A DNA stretch of 64,000 bases from CAWFSE01 sp963697565 (GCA_963697565.1 CAVOOM010000008.1:248001-312000); one strand, 5' to 3'; positions 1-11,096 are shown, counted from the stretch's first letter. Notes: generated by a model from the sequence alone, not told the origin. Numbers and translations: made by a program.

Positions 1-1
1 G

Positions 2-1352
2 GAGACCTCTCGGGTGCAGGAACTCGTGCCGGTGCGGCACGCGCGGATGGCGACCAGCGCGTTCGCGTTCTACCGGGGGGCGGCGCTGCTGATGGCCGCT
101 GACCTCGCGGTGATGCCGCGCACCGAAGCTCGAGGTGCAGCTGTGCGGCGACGCGCACCTGTCGAACTTCGGCCTCTTCGCCGCCCCGGACCGTTCGGTG
201 ATCTTCGACGTGAACGACTTCGACGAGACCAACCCAGGTCCGTTCGAGTGGGATGTCAAGCGGCTGGCGACGTCGTTCGTCCTGGCGGCCCGCGACAACG
301 GGCTTCCGGCGAAGGTCGGGCTGGCCGCAGCCGAGGCCGCCGCGGCCTCCTACCGGGAGTCGATGGCGGCCTTCGCGGGCAAGGGCGAGTTGGAGATCTG
401 GTACGACCGCATCGACGCGGCCGGGCTCGTCTCCTCCGTGCGGGCGCTGCCCAGCAGCAAGGGCAAGCTGGGGGCGAAGGAGCAGGCCAAGGTGGAGGCG
501 ACCATGCAGGGGGCCGTGGCCAAGGCCCGGCTCCGCGACGCCTGGTCGGCGATCGCGAAGATCACCGAGGTGGTGGACGGCCACCGCCGGTTCCGCGACC
601 AGCCGCCGCTGCTGACCCGCCTCGAGCTCAGCCACGAGGCCGCGGTCCTGGTGAACGCGGTGTATCGGGAGTACCGGGCCACGCTCCAGGATGACCGGCA
701 GGAGCTGCTGAAGCGCTACGAGATCATCGACATGGGCCACAAGGTGGTCGGGGTCGGCAGCGTGGGCCTGCTGGCGTTCGTGCTGCTGCTGCGCGGCCGC
801 GACGAGGACGACCTCATCGTGCTGCAGGTCAAGCAGGCGCAGGCCTCAGTGCTGGAGGCCTACACCCGCAAGTCGGCGTTCACCAAGCACGGCCACCGGG
901 TGGTCACCGGACAGCGGTTGATGCAGGCGGCGAGCGACTCGTTCCTCGGCTGGATCGACGGACCGGGCGGGCGCAGCTTCTACGTGCGGCAGCTCAGGGA
1001 TATGAAGTGGTCGCCGGATCCCGCGTCGCTCAACGAGGAGCGGCTGCCCCGCTACGCGCTGCTGTGCGGTCTCACGCTCGCCCGGGCGCACGCCCGGTCC
1101 GGCGACGCGGTTGCGATCTCGGCGTACCTCGGGTCGGGCAAGTCGTTCGACCGGGCCATCCGGGAGTTCGCCGAGACCTACGCCAATCAGTCTGAGCAGG
1201 ACTACGCGGCGTTCATGGCGGCCATCACCGACGGCCGGCTCGGCGCGCACGAGGATGCCGCCGGCGCCGAGGGCATCGCGGCCGCCCAGCAGGTCGCGAC
1301 GCCCACCCCGAAGCCCAAGCGCGCCGCCAAGAAGGCCCCCGCCGCGACCTGA
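2..1352 (+). CDS. DUF2252 family protein, 5' end outside window, one frame break
   Basis: This is a DUF2252 protein, a family related in fold to aminoglycoside phosphotransferase/kinase-like proteins; its reaction is not established. The reading frame is already open at the window edge, so the start lies upstream. The N-terminal part carries the family-typical stretch around RMATSAFAFYRG, then VQLCGDAHLSNFG and FDVNDFDETNPGPFEWDVKR, the most conserved family block. The frame changes by +1 near position 125, between the first and second block, with conservation on both sides. The C-terminus is Lys/Ala/Pro-rich. The neighbour on the other strand is a polyphosphate kinase 2 gene, converging on it. 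The family assignment is firm; any substrate would be a guess. Confidence 0.85.
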
Positions 1353-1373
1353 CGCGCCGCGACGGCCCCGTCC

Positions 1374-2258
1374 CTAGAAGGGGGTCGGGACGCGGCGCAG
1401 CGGCAGGCCCGGCTCCACGTAACCGCGGGCGCTCGGCCTGCGCGGCATCTTCACGTCCTGCGGGGGCAGCGGGGTGTACGGGATCTGGCTCAGCAGGTGG
1501 CTGATGATGTTGAGCCGGCCGCGCTTCTTGTCGTCGTTGTCGGCGACGAACCACGGTGCCCACTCGGTGTCGGTGGCGGCCAGCATCGCGTCGCGCGCCC
1601 TGCAGTAGTCGAAGTGGCGGCTGTACGACTTCAGGTCGGTGGGGGACAGCTTCCAGATCTTGCGGGGATCCTCGATCCGGTTGCCGAGCCGGCGGGTCTG
1701 CTCGTCGACGCTGACGTTCAGCCAGTACTTGATCAGGATGATCCCGTTGTCGACCATCGCCTTCTCCACCGCGGGCGCCTGCTCGAGGAACCTCGCGGTC
1801 TGCTCCGGGGTGCAGTAGCCCATGACCGGCTCCACGCCGGCGCGGTTGTACCAACTGCGGTCGAAGATCGCGACCTCGCCGGCCGCCGGGAAGTGCGCGA
1901 TGTAGCGCTGGACGTACATCTGCGACTTCTCGCGCTCGGTCGGCGCCGGCAGCGCGATGTGCTTGAACACCCGCGGGCTCGTCCGCTCGGTGATCCGCCG
2001 GATCGTGCCGCCCTTGCCCGCCGAGTCCAGGCCCTCGAACACGATGCAGATCTTCGCCCCGGTGGCCTTGACCCACTCCTGCATGGCCACCAGCTCGCCC
2101 TGCAGGCGGCGCATCTCCGCCTCGTACTCCCTGGTTTTCATCTTCGGCGCGGGGCCGGAGCCGACGTCCAGCATCTCCGCCGCCGGCACCGCGACGTCCG
2201 CGGCGGCCGGGACGGCCGACTTGCCGTGCTTCTTGGCCTTCTTCGACTTCTTGCCCAT
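1374..2258 (-). CDS. ppk2: polyphosphate kinase 2 (PPK2)
   Basis: Transfers phosphate between polyphosphate and nucleotides, usually from polyphosphate to ADP or GDP; cytoplasmic. The 294-residue protein has a Lys-rich N-terminal extension (about residues 1-40), a Walker A loop GLDSAGKGG at 76-84, a lid region with TERTSPRVFKHIALP, and a Walker B-like FDRSWYNRAG at 132-141. This is the single-domain arrangement of class I PPK2. The ATG start is preceded by a weak GGGG/GGAA-type purine stretch. It converges on the DUF2252 gene with a 21-base gap. In a lineage with storage lipids and a V-type ATPase, a role in polyphosphate-driven NTP regeneration is plausible, but the direction of the reaction cannot be read from sequence. 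Confidence 0.93.
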   Translation of the reverse strand: MGKKSKKAKKHGKSAVPAAADVAVPAAEMLDVGSGPAPKMKTREYEAEMRRLQGELVAMQEWVKATGAKICIVFEGLDSAGKGGTIRRITERTSPRVFKHIALPAPTEREKSQMYVQRYIAHFPAAGEVAIFDRSWYNRAGVEPVMGYCTPEQTARFLEQAPAVEKAMVDNGIILIKYWLNVSVDEQTRRLGNRIEDPRKIWKLSPTDLKSYSRHFDYCRARDAMLAATDTEWAPWFVADNDDKKRGRLNIISHLLSQIPYTPLPPQDVKMPRRPSARGYVEPGLPLRRVPTPF

Positions 2259-2294
2259 CAGTTCCAGCCCCTTGCCTGTCTGCGCGGCGTGCGT

Positions 2295-2322
2295 CTCCTG
2301 CCGACCCTAGCGGCGGCAGGAG
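2295..2322 (-). terminator. hairpin terminator after pdxH
   Basis: A 9-bp perfect stem CTCCTGCCG / CGGCAGGAG with a 10-base loop lies two bases past the pdxH stop codon, in the gap before ppk2. There is no U-run, as is common for high-GC actinobacterial terminators. Confidence 0.6.
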
Positions 2323-2324
2323 GG

Positions 2325-3029
2325 CTAGGGGGACAGCCGTTCGAGCACCCAGCCGGACGCGTCATCCATCGCGGCGAGCCGCTCCGCGTTCGCCAACCGG
2401 TAGCGGAGGCGGTCGTGGAGGCGGTGCGGCCGCCCCTGCCAGAACTCGACGGAGGTCGGGTGCACGACGAAGCCGCCCCACCGCTCGGGCATCGGCACCT
2501 CCCCGTCGGGGTGGGCGGCCGTCAGCGCCGCGACGGCCGCGTCGAGGGCGGCGCGGGACGCCAGGACGGCCGACTGCGTGGACGCCGCCGCCGCGGCCCG
2601 GCTGTCCGGGGGCCGCGACTCGAAGTAGAGACGGGCCTCGCCGCGGCCGACCTCCTCGACGTCTCCGAGCACGACGACCTGCCGCTGGAGCGCCAGCCAC
2701 GGGAACACCAGCGAGGCGCGCGGGTTGCCGGCCAGGTCAAGCCCCTTGCGGGAGGCCCGGTCGGAGTAGCAGGTGAACCCGCGCGGCCCGACGTCCTTGA
2801 GCAAGACGGTGCGAGCCGACGGCTCTCCGTCGGCGCTGGCGGTCGCCAGCGTCATCGCGTTCGGCTCGATCACCCCCCCGTTGATCGCGTCGGCGAGCCA
2901 CCGCCAGAACTGCGTGAGCGGGTCCGCGGCCAGGTCCGACTCGTTGAGGGCGGGCGCGTCATAGGGCAGCCGCATGCCCGCGAGCGGGGCGGCCGGGCCG
3001 CCGGTGGTGGGTTCCGGACCCGGGCTCAT
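2325..3029 (-). CDS. pdxH: pyridoxine/pyridoxamine 5'-phosphate oxidase
   Basis: FMN-dependent oxidation of PNP or PMP to pyridoxal 5'-phosphate, the last step of PLP salvage. The protein (234 residues from the chosen start) begins the conserved fold at LPYDAPALNESDLAADPLTQF, has the FMN-binding ARTVLLKDV and the WLALQRQV segment, and ends in the family-typical RLHDRLRYR and VLERLSP. I chose the ATG at 3029 because GAGG lies nine bases upstream; an in-frame ATG three codons earlier (3038) and a longer reading (3083) are possible but lack a well-placed ribosome site. It is divergent from the PFOR gene. Confidence 0.93.
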   Translation of the reverse strand: MSPGPEPTTGGPAAPLAGMRLPYDAPALNESDLAADPLTQFWRWLADAINGGVIEPNAMTLATASADGEPSARTVLLKDVGPRGFTCYSDRASRKGLDLAGNPRASLVFPWLALQRQVVVLGDVEEVGRGEARLYFESRPPDSRAAAAASTQSAVLASRAALDAAVAALTAAHPDGEVPMPERWGGFVVHPTSVEFWQGRPHRLHDRLRYRLANAERLAAMDDASGWVLERLSP

Positions 3030-3045
3030 GGCGATCATCCTCGCA

Positions 3046-3071
3046 GGGCGCCGAAGCGCCCGCGTGCGGGC
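3046..3071. promoter_or_regulatory. two overlapping dyads in the pdxH leader
   Basis: GGGCGC-CGAA-GCGCCC (3046-3061) and GCCCGC-GT-GCGGGC (3058-3071) share four bases, so only one stem can form at a time. They sit 17-42 bases upstream of the pdxH start and about 100 bases upstream of the PFOR start. They could be an operator or alternative RNA structures. Sequence support is limited to the symmetry. Confidence 0.35.
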
Positions 3072-3168
3072 TCTTAGGTCCACCGGGACGGGACGATGGA
3101 CTCATGACCGCGGGAGTGAGAGTCGTAGGCTGGCTTCCACGTACTCCCTGATCGCTACGGACAGGCCC

Positions 3169-6100
3169 ATGACCGCTCAGCAGCCCACGTACCCAGGTCT
3201 CCCCACCGTCATCAGCGGCAACGGCGCCGTCGCCCACGTCATGAGCCACGTGTGCGGCGGCGTCATCGGCTACCCCATCACGCCCTCGACGGAGATCTCC
3301 GAGCTGTACGAGGCGGTGCGCGCCGAGGGCGGCGTCAACGTGTGGGGCAAGCACCCGTTCTTCTTCGAGCCCGAGGGCGAGCACTCGGCCCAGAGCGGCG
3401 CCCTGGGCGCGGCGCTGACCGGGGGGCAGTTCATCTCCAACGCGTCCTCCAGCCAGGGGATCCTCTACGCGATGGAGTCGCACTACGTCACGGTCGGCAA
3501 GAAGATCGGCGGCTTCGTGCTCCAGGTCGCCGCCCGGGTGGTCTCCAAGCACTCCCTGAACGTCATGGCCGGCCACGACGACGTGTACGCCCTGCTGTCG
3601 GCGGGCTACACGATCCTGTTCGGGTCCAACCCCCAGGAGGCGGCCGACCTGGCGGCGATCGCCTACCGCACGTCTGCGCTGTCGCTGATCCCGGTGACCA
3701 ACGCCATGGACGGCTTCTCCACCAGCCACATGCTCAGCGAGGCCCTGCTGCCCGAGCCCGAGCTGCTGCGCGACTACCTCGGCGACCCGGCCGGCCGGAT
3801 CAAGGCCCCGACGGTCGCCCAGGAGCTGCTCTTCGGCGCCAAGGGGCGGGTCTTCCAGCTGCAGGCCTACCTCGACCGCCACCGCGACGACTTCCGGCCG
3901 CAGGACCTCGAGGCGCTGACGGCCCACCTCGACGCCCAGGCGGAGCGGGTCGAGGGCGACAGCGCCGGCGACCTGGTCGGCGAGACGCTGGCGTGGGTGC
4001 CCGAGGAGCTGCGCGGGCCAGTGGCGCCGGCAGTGGGTGAACGCCCTGGAGAAGGGCACCCGCCAGCTGGTGCCCGCGCTGATCGACGTCAACAACCCCG
4101 GGCTCACCGGCCCGGTCCAGAACCAGCCCGACTTCCAGGCCGGGGCGGTCGACCACCGCACCCACTTCGCGAGCGCCGTCCCCGCGCTGGTGCGCCAGGC
4201 GATGGACGAGTACTCCACGCTCACCGGCCGCACGTACGCCCCGCTCCTCACGTACGACTGCGACGACGCCGACTACATCATGGTCGGGCTCGGCTCGATC
4301 ACCGACGACGTGCGCGCCGTGCATCCCGCACCTGCGCGCGCGCGGCCTCAAGGTCGGCGTGGTCTCCGTCAAGCTGCTGCAGCCCTTCCCCGAGGCCGAG
4401 CTCGTCGAGGCGCTCGCGGGGGCCAAGGCCGTCACCGTCCTCGAGCGCTCGGACCAGACGGCGCTGACCAGCCTGGTGACGTCGGCGCTCTTCAAGGCCG
4501 CCGCGAACGCCGAGAGCCCGCAGCACGACGCACATCCCGGCGCTGGACTCCGTCCCGCGCCTGACCACGGCGATCTTCGGCCTCGGCGGCCACGACGTGC
4601 AGCCGCGCCACATCATCGCCGCGTACCAGCACATGGTCGACGGGGCGAGCGCCCCGCTGATCTACCTGGGGTCGCAGTTCTTCTCCAAGGACCCCGCCCC
4701 GCACATGGCCGAGATCCAGGCCCGGCTGCGCGAGGCGTACCCGGAGACCGAGCTGATGGCCCTGGAGACCGAGCCCAACCCGGTGCTGCTGCCGCCCTCG
4801 GCGATGCGCATCCGCTTCCACTCCGTGGGCGGCTACGGCACGATCGCGACCGGCAAGCTGCTCACCGACATCCTCGCCGGCGTCCTCGGGATGCACTCGA
4901 AGTCCGCGCCGAAGTACGGCTCGGAGAAGAGCGGCGCGCCGACCAACTACTACATCACCCTCAGCCCCGAGCCGGTGCTCCTCACCAACGCCGAGCTCGA
5001 GGACGTCGAGATCGTCATCTCGCCGGACCACAAGTCGTTCATCCACACCGACCCGCTCAAGGGGCTGGTCGAGGGCGGCACCTTCATCCTGCAGACCGAC
5101 CTCTCCCCGCAGGAGGTCTGGCGCGAGCTGCCGCGGTACGCCCGCCGGACCATCCGCAAGAAGCGCATCCACTTCCTGGTCGTCGACGCCTTCAGCGTGG
5201 CCAAGCGGCACGCCCCGTCGCCCGACCTCGAGCTGCGGATGATGGGCATCGCGTTCATCGGCGCGGTGGTGGGGCACGTCGACCGGGTGGCCCAGGGCGC
5301 CTCCGTCGAGGCGATCCACGACAAGGTCGCGCGCCCAGATCGCCAAGAAGTTCGGCGGCAAGGGCGACGCCGTGGTCGAGGGCAACATGGCCGTCATCCG
5401 CGAGGGCATGGAGGCGGCGACGGTCGTCGACTACGACACCCCTGAGTTCGTCGCGATCGACGAGGACACCGCGCCGGCGCACACGCTGCGCAGCGTCGCG
5501 CTCTCCGCGTCGATGTGCACGACCCCGAGCACGTCCAGCGCGAGCGCGCTGTTCGACCCCGCGTACTACGAGGACCTGGTGGCCCGGCCGTTCCGCGAGG
5601 GCACCATCGGCGAGTCGCCGGTGCTGCCGGGCGCCGGCCTGTTCATGCCCCCCGGCACGTCGGCCGGCAAGGACAAGGGCCTCTTCCGGCTCACCGTGCC
5701 TGAGTTCCACTACGACGTGTGCACCGGCTGCATGGAGTGCGCCCTGGTCTGCCCCGACGCGGCCATCCCCAACACCGTGCACGAGATCCACGACCTGCTG
5801 CTGGCCGCGATCAAGGAGATCGACGTCAGCGAGCCGCAGCGCGAGGCGCTGCGCGCGCACGTGTACGCCCTCGCCGAGCGGGTCCGCGAGGCCTACCGGC
5901 AGGACAAGGCCGCCCGCCCCTTCCACGAGGTGGTGGCCGAGGCCGCCACGACCCTGGACCGCCGACCAGCCCACGCTGGCCCGCAACCTGGACACCCTCG
6001 TCGCCACGCTCGGCGAACTACCCGGTCGCCCGCACCCGCCCGTTCTTCGACTCGCTGGAGAACGACGTGCCGGGCACGGGCGCGCTCTTCGCGGCCACCA

Positions 6101-8178
6101 TCGACCCGTGGAAGTGCACCGGCTGCCTGGAGTGCATCGAGGTCTGCGGACCCGGCGCCCTCACGCCGCTCGACCAGGACGCCGACGTCCTCGAGACGCT
6201 GCAGGACCGCTTCGAGTTCATGACGACGCTGCCGAACACCCCCAAGCGCTTCACCGAGGGGTCGACCGGGCCCGACGGCGACCTGAAGCGGCTGATGCTC
6301 GACCACCCCAACTTCTACGCGACCGCCGGGGGGCACGGCGGCTGCCGCGGCTGCGGCGAGGTCACCGCGATCCGCCTCGTCATGGCGACGAGCCACGCCC
6401 TGGGCGACGTGCGCCGCCGGACGCACCTGCGCGAGCTGGAGGCGCTCGTGGCCCGGCTGCAGGAGAAGCCGAGGCGGTCGGCGCGGCCGACCCCGAGCGG
6501 CGCGCGCGGATCGCCTCGATCATCGCGACCCTGGAGACGCGCCTCTACCTGTACGAGGGCGGTCCCACCGGCAACGGCCCGGCGTCCACGGTCATCGCCA
6601 ACGCCACCGGCTGCAGCAGCGTCTACGCCTCGACGATGCCGTTCAACGCCTACCTCGACCCGTGGGTGAACAGCCTGTTCCAGGACACCCAGCCGCTGGC
6701 CAAGGGGATCTTCGAGGGCATCTCGGCCCAGGTCGTCGCCGATGTGCGCGCCCTGCGCCTCGCCCAGCTCGAGCTGGCCGACGCGTACGACCCGGCCGTC
6801 CACGACCGGGAGCTCACGGACGCTGTCGTGGGAGGAGTTCACCTCGGCGGAGCTCGATCTGCTGCCCACGGTGCTGACCATCGGGGGCGACGGCGCCAGC
6901 TACGACATCGGCTTCGGCGCGATGTCGCGCGTGCTGGCCAGTGACACGCCGATCAAGGTCCTGGTCCTGAACTCGGGCGCCTACTCCAACACCGGCGGCC
7001 AGGCCTCGACGTCGAGCTACACCGGCCAGGACTCCGACCTGTCCCGCTTCGGCGGGTCCCACCACGGCAAGCACGAGGCGCGCAAGGAGCTCGGCCTGCT
7101 GGCCTCGTTCCACCCGCACGTGTTCGCCTGCGCCACCAGCACGGCGATGCACGGGCACTTCCTGCAGAGCACGATGCGGATGATCGAGTACCCCGCGCCC
7201 GCGGTGATGGACGTCTACACGCCGTGCGGCAGCGAGCACGGCATCTCCGAGTCCTCCTCCAACGCGCGGGCGCGGCTGGCCGTCGAGAGCCGGATGCACC
7301 CGCTCTTCGTCCACGACCCGCGCCGCGGCTCGACGCTGCACGACTGGTTCACGCTCGAGGGCAACCCCGACATCGACAAGACGTGGACGTCCAGCACGCT
7401 GGAGTACCTCGACGACGACGGCCAGCTCCAGCTGCTGAAGACGCCGCTGACGCCGGCGGAGTTCGCCCTCGGCGAGGTGCGGTTCAAGAAGCAGTTCCGC
7501 CGGCTGGCCCCCGATCTTGAGGCGACCGCCCTCCCGATCGACGAGTACGTCGAGCTGCCGCTGCCGGACCGCGAGGGGCGGATCCCGTTCGTCTACGCGA
7601 CCGATCACGACCGGCGCCTCATCAAGGTCGCCTGCTCGGACTCGATCGTCGCCCTCGTCGAGGACCGGCGGCGCTACTGGCAGACGCTGCAGTACCTCTC
7701 CGGCGTCCACGAGGCCCAGCTGACCGCGCTGCACCGCTCGGACTTCGAGGCGCTGAAGTCGCAGTACGACGAGGCCATGCAGCAGCGGGAGAGCTCGCTG
7801 GACGACTTCGCGCGCGCCATGTCCGAGCTCGCGACGTCGAGCAAGGCCCCGGCCGGCCTCGGCGGAGGAGCCCTGGCCGGCTTGTCGACCGCCCCCGCGG
7901 CGAGTGCGGCGGCCCCTGCCCCCGCGGCGTCGGGCGTCGGCGTGGCCGACGCGCCGGTCTGGCTCGACCCCGTCGACGTGCCGCTGTGCAACGACTGCGG
8001 GACGTGCTACCAGGAGCTCCCGCACTTCTTCGAGAAGGCCACCCTGATCATCGGCGGCGAGGCCCGCCAGGTCGCCCAGATGGTGCCGGGCGCCGCTGAC
8101 ACCGTGGAGGTCACGCCGGAGATCCAGAAGCGGATCGACCGGGTCCGCGCCAACTGCGACGCGGAGATCATCCGATGA
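3169..8178 (+). CDS. nifJ: pyruvate:ferredoxin oxidoreductase-type enzyme, extra-long, multiple frame breaks
   Basis: Oxidative decarboxylation of pyruvate (or a related 2-oxoacid) with CoA, delivering electrons to ferredoxin; needs TPP and 4Fe-4S clusters; cytoplasmic. The joined product is about 1660 residues; classical PFORs are near 1170. In order: alpha TPP/pyrimidine domain (GYPITPSTEISE, EGEHSAQSG); WVNALEKGTRQLVPALIDV; gamma domain (RFHSVGGYGTIATGK); two ferredoxin clusters CTGCMECALVCP (about 5720) and CTGCLECIEVCG (about 6117); beta TPP-binding domain (HGGCRGCGE, GGDGASYDIGFG, NSGAYSNTGGQ). An Ala/Pro-rich linker (about 7840-7950) leads to a small C-terminal module with CNDCGTC and a final Cys. 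The frame changes by +1 near 4016, 4321, 4530, 5333, 5956, 6012 and 6818 and by -1 near 6468, with no stops or lost motifs. It overlaps the next gene at ATGA. Confidence 0.88.
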
Positions 8179-11035
8179 CGCTCCGGAGCCCGAGCAGACC
8201 GCCGAGCAGCCCTCGGGGCCGGAGGCCCTGGCCCGCTACCTCGAGGCGAGCAGCACGCTGGAGAGCAGCCGCGCGCAGGTCGAGGTGCTGGAGCACTCCG
8301 AGCCGGTCGAGTCGTTCAACCACCAGCTGGACCTGCTCAAGCGACGGCTGCTGAGCGAGCCGCGGGCCTTCCGCGAGCTCTTCATCTCCGACGGCATGGC
8401 GGCGGTGGCCTGGGAGTTCCAGCAGCCGGAGCTCGGCCCCGAGTTCGTTCAGACGCTGTGGTCGATGCTGTCTCGGGGCGACGACAGCAGCACGGTGCTC
8501 ATGCGCTTCCTGTGGGACCTGCCGCTGGGGATGAAGCGCAAGTTCATCCGGGGCATCGACGAGCACCTCTCCGACCGCTACCCGATGTTCGCGGGCCTGT
8601 CGGTGGACTGGCCGTCGCAGAACGGGATCCCGCCGTACATCCGCGAGGCCGACTCGCGGGCGCACGACTTCGGGCTGGTCAACCAGGGGTACCTCGGCTA
8701 CATGGGCATCGGCTACACCGCGCGGGACGTGGACCTGTTCGTGTGGCTCGAGGTGATGCGCGACAAGCAGTGCGAGGAGAAGCCGTGCGAGCTCGGCGTG
8801 TTCCTCGCCGAGCACCGCGAGCCCAAGGGCGGCTGCCCGGTCTCGATCCACATCCCGCAGGTGATCGACCTGATCGGCAAGGGCCGCTTCCGCGACGCGC
8901 TGGAGCTGATGGAGGGCAGCAACCCGCTGCCCGACGTCACCGGCCGCGTGTGCCCGCAGGAGCTGCAGTGCCAAGGGGTCTGCCTGCAGAAGCTGCCCAT
9001 CGCGATCGGCCAGCTGGAGTGGTTCCTGCCCGAGCGCGAGAAGCTCGTCAACCCCGAGGGCGACGCCGCGCGGTTCGCCGGCGTGCGCGACCCCTGGGAG
9101 GCCGCGGCCAAGCCGCCGGTGGCCATCGTCGGCTCGGGCCCCTCCGGGCTCATCAACGCCTACCTGCTGTCGGCCGAGGGCTTCCCGGTGACGGTGTTCG
9201 AGGCGTTCCACTCGCTTGGGGGGGTGCTGCGCTACGGCATCCCGGAGTTCCGGCTGCCCAATGAGCTCATCGACGACGTGGTCGCCAAGATCCGGCTGCT
9301 CGGCGGCAAGTTCGTCGAGAACTTCGTCGTCGGCAAGACTGCGACCCTGCAGGACCTGCGCGACGCCGGCTTCTGGCGCATCTTCGTGGGCACCGGCGCC
9401 GGGCTGCCGAGGTTCATGAACGTCCCCGGCGAGCACCTGCTCAACGTGATGTCCGCCAACGAGTTCCTCACCCGCGTCAACCTGATGCAGGGCCTGCGGC
9501 CGGACTACGAGACGCCGCTGCCCGAGACCGAGGGCAAGCAGGTGCTCGTCATCGGCGGCGGCAACACCGCCATGGACGCCGCCCGCACGGCCCACCGCCT
9601 GGGCGGCCACGTCACGATCGTCTACCGCCGCACCCAGAGCGAGATGCCGGCCCGCGTCGAGGAGCTGCACCACGCCCTGGAGGAGGGCATCGCGCTGAAG
9701 GTGCTGCGCTCGCCGTCGGAGTTCCTCGGCGACCAGCAGACCGGCTTCGTCACGGCCGCCACGCTCGAGGTGATGGAGCTGGGCGAGCCCGACGCGTCCG
9801 GACGCCGCCGGCCGATGGCCACCGGCGAGCACCGAGGTCATGCACGCGGACCTCGTGATCATGGCCCTGGGCAACGACGCCAACCCGATCATCAAGGACT
9901 CCGAGCCCCGCCTCCACACCTCCAAGTGGGGCACCATCGACCTCGACCACCGCGGGTCGCAGGAGACGACGCTGGCCGGGGTCTACACGGGCGGCGACGC
10001 AGCCCGCGGCGGGTCGACGGCCATCCTCGCCGCCGGCGACGGCCAGGCCGCGGCCCGCGAGATCCTCGGCGCGGTCGACCTGGCGCCGGCCGACATCCAG
10101 GCCAGGGTCGAGCGGGCCCGCGAGTACTCCGACCTCGCGGCCGCCCCGCAGACGATCCTCGCCAAGAGCGAGCTCAGCGACGGCATCGACGAGTTCACGG
10201 TGCACTCGCCGCTCGATCGCGCGCGCCGCGCGGGCCGGGCAGTTCGTCCGCGTGCTGCCGCGACCCGACGGCGAGCTGATCCCGCTGACGCTGGCCGACT
10301 GGGACGCCGACGCCGGAACCATCAGCCTGGTCGTCCAGGGCGTGGGCACCAGCAGCATCGAGATCAACCAGATGTCGGTGGGCGAGGCCTTCACCGGCAT
10401 CGCCGGCCCGCTCGGGCGGCCCAGCGACGTCCACCGCCACGACGAGGGCAGCACGGTCGTCTTCACGGCCGGCGGACTCGGCCTGCCGCCCGCCTTCCCG
10501 ATCATCAGGGAGCACCTGGCGGCCGGCAACCACGTCACGCTTGGTGTCCGGCTTCCGCAGCCGCGACCTGATGTTCTGGACCGGGCCGGACGAGCGGGTG
10601 GGTCTGCTGCAGGCCGAGTACGGCGACCGGCTGGACGTCGTCTACACGACCAACGACGGGTCGTACGGCGTGCCGGGGTTCGTGACCGGGCCCCTGGAGG
10701 AGATGCTCGAGGCGAACCGTCGCGGCGAGGGGCGCACGGTCGCCGAGGTCGTGACGATCGGCCCGCCGCTGATGATGCGGGCGGTCAGCGACCTGAGCGT
10801 GCGGTACGACGTGCCCTGTGTCGCGAGCCTGAACTCCATCATGGTCGACGCCACCGGGATGTGCGGCGCGTGCATGGTGCCCGTCGTCATCGATGGCGCG
10901 ATGGTGCGCAAGCACGCCTGCATCGACGGGCCCGAGATCGACTCGCACATCATCGACTGGGACAAGTTCCTGCCCCGGTTCGGGCAGTTCCGCGCGCAGG
11001 AGCAGCAGAGCCTCGCCGAGCACGGGCTCGGCTGA
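8175..11035 (+). CDS. fused NfnB (GltD-like)-NfnA (FNR-like) flavoprotein, frame breaks
   Basis: Probably moves electrons between ferredoxin and NAD(P)H; the domain pair matches the two subunits of the electron-bifurcating NfnAB transhydrogenase, or the related sulfide dehydrogenase, here joined as one chain of about 950 residues. An unrecognised N-terminal region (about 200 residues, to about 8760) is followed by a GltD-type iron-sulfur domain (GGCPVSIHIP, GRVCPQELQCQGVC), the FAD loop VGSGPSGL and NAD loop VIGGGNTAMD, then a ferredoxin-reductase-like domain ending in a cysteine cluster (DATGMCGACMV, HACIDGPE). Frame changes of +1 occur near 9826, 10214 and 10541. The true start is unclear: coding character begins at 8177 and the ATG at 8175, overlapping the PFOR stop, is one base out of frame, so a further -1 change there is likely; otherwise GTG 8285. 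The tight coupling suggests it accepts electrons from PFOR. Confidence 0.82.
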
Positions 11036-11055
11036 ACCCCGCCTGATCTCGGCCG

Positions 11056-11096
11056 CGCCCGGCGGAGGCCGGGAGCGCTCACGACTCCGTGAGCGT
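11056..11096 (+). terminator. tandem hairpins after the PFOR/Nfn operon
   Basis: A stem CCCGGC-GGAG-GCCGGG (about 11059-11074) is followed by a perfect 8-bp stem CGCTCACG-ACTC-CGTGAGCG (11077-11096), starting about 20 bases after the stop of the Nfn fusion. They probably terminate the operon and may also serve the converging alkB transcript. Confidence 0.6.

Noticed and set aside
1497..3077. Long plus-strand readings opposite ppk2 and pdxH
   Set aside because: Arg/Ala/Gly-rich shadow of the real genes, typical of high-GC DNA.
3104..3151. Short 15-codon reading upstream of PFOR as a leader peptide
   Set aside because: No ribosome site and no attenuator downstream; such short frames arise often by chance.
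8285..10279. Treating the Nfn fusion pieces as separate genes
   Set aside because: Each piece continues the same family order across +1 steps without internal starts.
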